Positions 62,384 through 64,000 of a stretch of DNA of 64,000 nt are shown piece after piece (position 1 is the stretch's first letter; each line of letters begins with the position of its first letter). The notes under the pieces are model-generated. The model had not been told where the DNA came from. It worked only from the letters and a program-made list of their open reading frames with translations, and searched no databases. The stretch is taken from NCBI GenBank assembly GCA_951812895.1, contig OX638333.1:238366-302365 (forward strand), in the 5' to 3' direction. Origin of the DNA: an uncultured Roseovarius sp. (GTDB lineage: Bacteria > Pseudomonadota > Alphaproteobacteria > Rhodobacterales > Rhodobacteraceae). The position numbers and the translations under genes were made by a program.

Positions 62384-63166
62384 ATGACGGACGTAATAGA
62401 TTGCGAATTCAGCGTCGAAGGATCCGGCCCCCCGCTGTTTCTGATCCACGGGATCGGGGCCGCCCGCAATACCTGGGCCCGCGCCCTGCCGGAACTGACT
62501 GAACATTTCACCGTCATCACCTATGACCTGCGGGGCCATGGCGCCTCTCCCATGCCCGATGGTGAATTTGGCCTCGATGAACTGGTTAATGATCTTGATC
62601 GCGTGCGCGAACGCACCGGATTCGAGCGCGCGCATTTTGCCGGGCATTCTCTGGGTGGCATGATCGGCCCCGCCTATGCATTGCGCTTTCCCGACCGTGT
62701 ACTTTCACTGGGCCTGCTGTCCACCGCCGCATTCCGGACCGAGGATGACAGCTCCAAGGTATTTGGCGTGGTCCGCGCGATGGAGGAAAAGGGCATTCCC
62801 CAAGTCCTTCCCACTCTCACCGACCGCTGGTTCACAGACTCTTTCATTGCCGAAAATGCAGACGTGGTCGAACGCCGCTTGAAACAGGTGATCGACACTG
62901 ATCCCGATGTTTTCCTTAATGTTTTTCGCATCTATGCGGGCACCGAAATGGCCCCCTGGCTGCATCAGGTCACGGCCCCTTCATTGGTCCTGACCGGTGA
63001 AAACGACGGCGGCTGCAATCCCCGGCTGAACCGCCAGATCGACGCCGCCCTGCCCAATTCAGAACTTGTGATTTTGCCGGGCTATAAACATTCGCTTTTG
63101 CTCGAGGCTGGTGATCTTGTAGCGCGGCATTTGCGGGATTTCATCGCCTCCCTTCCGGCTAACTAG
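62384..63166 (+). CDS. Alpha/beta hydrolase
   Basis: A 260-residue hydrolase. The oxyanion region is LFLIHGIGAARNTW, the nucleophile elbow is AGHSLGGMIG (Ser), the acid is in LVLTGENDGGCN (Asp), and the His is in PGYKHSLLLE. It is related to RutD and 3-oxoadipate enol-lactonases. It follows the flavin reductase by 20 bp, so the cassette probably oxidises a substrate and then hydrolyses the ester or lactone product. That order of steps is inference. Confidence 0.88.
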   Translation: MTDVIDCEFSVEGSGPPLFLIHGIGAARNTWARALPELTEHFTVITYDLRGHGASPMPDGEFGLDELVNDLDRVRERTGFERAHFAGHSLGGMIGPAYALRFPDRVLSLGLLSTAAFRTEDDSSKVFGVVRAMEEKGIPQVLPTLTDRWFTDSFIAENADVVERRLKQVIDTDPDVFLNVFRIYAGTEMAPWLHQVTAPSLVLTGENDGGCNPRLNRQIDAALPNSELVILPGYKHSLLLEAGDLVARHLRDFIASLPAN

Positions 63167-63299
63167 CACTCCCACAACCTTTTGGAGAATTGCGGCCGCG
63201 GCAGCACAACTGCCGCGAAATGGTTTCGTACAGGCCACATTCTTGCCCGTTTTATGGTTAATGAATTGTATTGATATTGACCGTTTTAGGACCAGAGAA

Positions 63300-63944
63300 A
63301 TGGAAGAAGTCGAGAATGTATATGGGGGTGAGTGGAACTCGGTTTCGTTTATGACAACGAAATCAGGCCTGACCGCCCGCGAGCAATCTGACCGTTTCAA
63401 TTTCGAAGCGATGACCGAACTGGTGCTGCGACTGGCCGGCGGTCTGATGGTTGCAGGGTCCACTTTGCTATGGCTCATCCTGCCAATGCACGCCAGCACG
63501 GAACAGATTCTATCCCACAGCGCCCTGTCGACACTGTTCGCGGCAACCGGTTTGTTCGTTTACGCCTATGGCACACGCGGTTTCCGCCGCCAGATGTCAC
63601 TGGACGCAATCAAGGGCACCCTGTCCCTGACCAAGATCAACATGAATGAAAAAGGGCGCGTCGCCCGAGACATCGACCTTGATGCGATTGAAAGCCTGTT
63701 CCTGCGCCGCCCCGCGGTGCGCAGCGCACCGGCTTCGCTCTACATCCGCGTGCATGAATCAGAAGACCCGCTTCTGGCGCTGACCGGCAACACTGAAGAG
63801 CTTGAAGTGATCCATCAGGATCTGTGCGAGATCATCCAGGCCTCCGACACGCCCTCGCCCACACCGCGCCGTCCGCGGGCGAAAAAACGTCTGACGCCCA
63901 AGCTGTTTGGTTCGGATAAGGACAAGGAAAACGTTCCAGCCTAG
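63300..63944 (+). CDS. Two-helix membrane protein, unknown
   Basis: A 214-residue protein with two hydrophobic segments (about residues 44-61 and 76-92) and then a soluble domain (about 95-190) with the beta pattern KGTLSLTKINMNEKGRVARD. The C-terminal tail is Lys/Arg/Pro-rich. I start at the ATG 63300-63302. A later ATG (63351) in the same frame is possible. No family was recognised. The last 56 bases of the window hold no gene. Confidence 0.6.
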   Translation: MEEVENVYGGEWNSVSFMTTKSGLTAREQSDRFNFEAMTELVLRLAGGLMVAGSTLLWLILPMHASTEQILSHSALSTLFAATGLFVYAYGTRGFRRQMSLDAIKGTLSLTKINMNEKGRVARDIDLDAIESLFLRRPAVRSAPASLYIRVHESEDPLLALTGNTEELEVIHQDLCEIIQASDTPSPTPRRPRAKKRLTPKLFGSDKDKENVPA

Positions 63945-64000
63945 GGTGTGCGAACCGGCAAATTCCGGCAGAGAACAAATTGGAACTCCGGCGCATTCGT

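Noticed and set aside
1-64000. Prophage, insertion sequence, integron or CRISPR array
   Set aside because: No integrase, transposase, phage structural gene, Cas gene or regularly spaced direct repeat was seen.

Overview
The window is chromosomal DNA of a marine Roseobacter-group alphaproteobacterium (Rhodobacterales). The evidence is GC-rich coding sequence, a dcw cell-division cluster starting mraZ-rsmH-ftsL-ftsI, a dmdA-acuI pair for catabolism of the algal osmolyte DMSP, a CenR-type response regulator, small families common in Rhodobacteraceae (DUF2842, DUF6524, DUF1326/DUF2182) and a structured leader before mraZ that resembles the UpsM small-RNA locus of Rhodobacter sphaeroides. No prophage, insertion sequence, CRISPR array, tRNA or rRNA gene was recognised.

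Layout. 1-3600: the 5' end of the dcw cluster on the minus strand, with a long leader holding a terminator-ended small RNA and three pairs or triplets of 10-bp-spaced MraZ-like boxes. 3.6-8.7 kb: a minus-strand run DUF2182-DUF1326-DinB-dmdA-acuI, divergent from a GntR regulator, with a perfect dyad between them. 9-13.6 kb: a frameshifted methyltransferase, a TPR protein, and the Trm112-like/Lon-N/thioredoxin-TPR genes. 13.7-20 kb: a membrane/FAD-oxidoreductase group, exodeoxyribonuclease III and a secreted SxxK hydrolase. 20-25 kb: a PLP aminotransferase divergent from a homocysteine methyltransferase-like gene, then cenR and ribA. 25-35 kb: accessory DNA with two copies of a dispersed repeat, a large secreted protein whose signal peptide seems frameshifted, purA, a 950-residue LamG-TM-caspase-fold protein, kptA and a cysteine-rich Tat-type protein. 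35-43 kb: secG, pyrG behind a leader with two exclusive folds, tandem TerB-like genes and a polar amino-acid ABC transporter. 43-53 kb: DUF3179, DUF4336, two cyclophilins, pgk, an M15-type peptidase, LysE and GFA proteins and a MurA-family enzyme with Asp in place of the catalytic Cys. 53-64 kb: GlxA-type regulator and NhaC, a GT10 glycosyltransferase with an asparagine-synthetase-like protein, PhzF, and a LysR-controlled flavin monooxygenase/flavin reductase/hydrolase cassette.

Main points of interest are the UpsM/MraZ leader, the extended DMSP operon and its operator, the LamG-caspase protein, the pyrG leader, the dispersed repeat pair with an in-frame 45-nt difference, and the Cys-to-Asp MurA homologue. 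Start codons were moved from the longest reading frame wherever a ribosome-binding site or family length supported it. All functional calls come from reading motifs by eye, without database searches.
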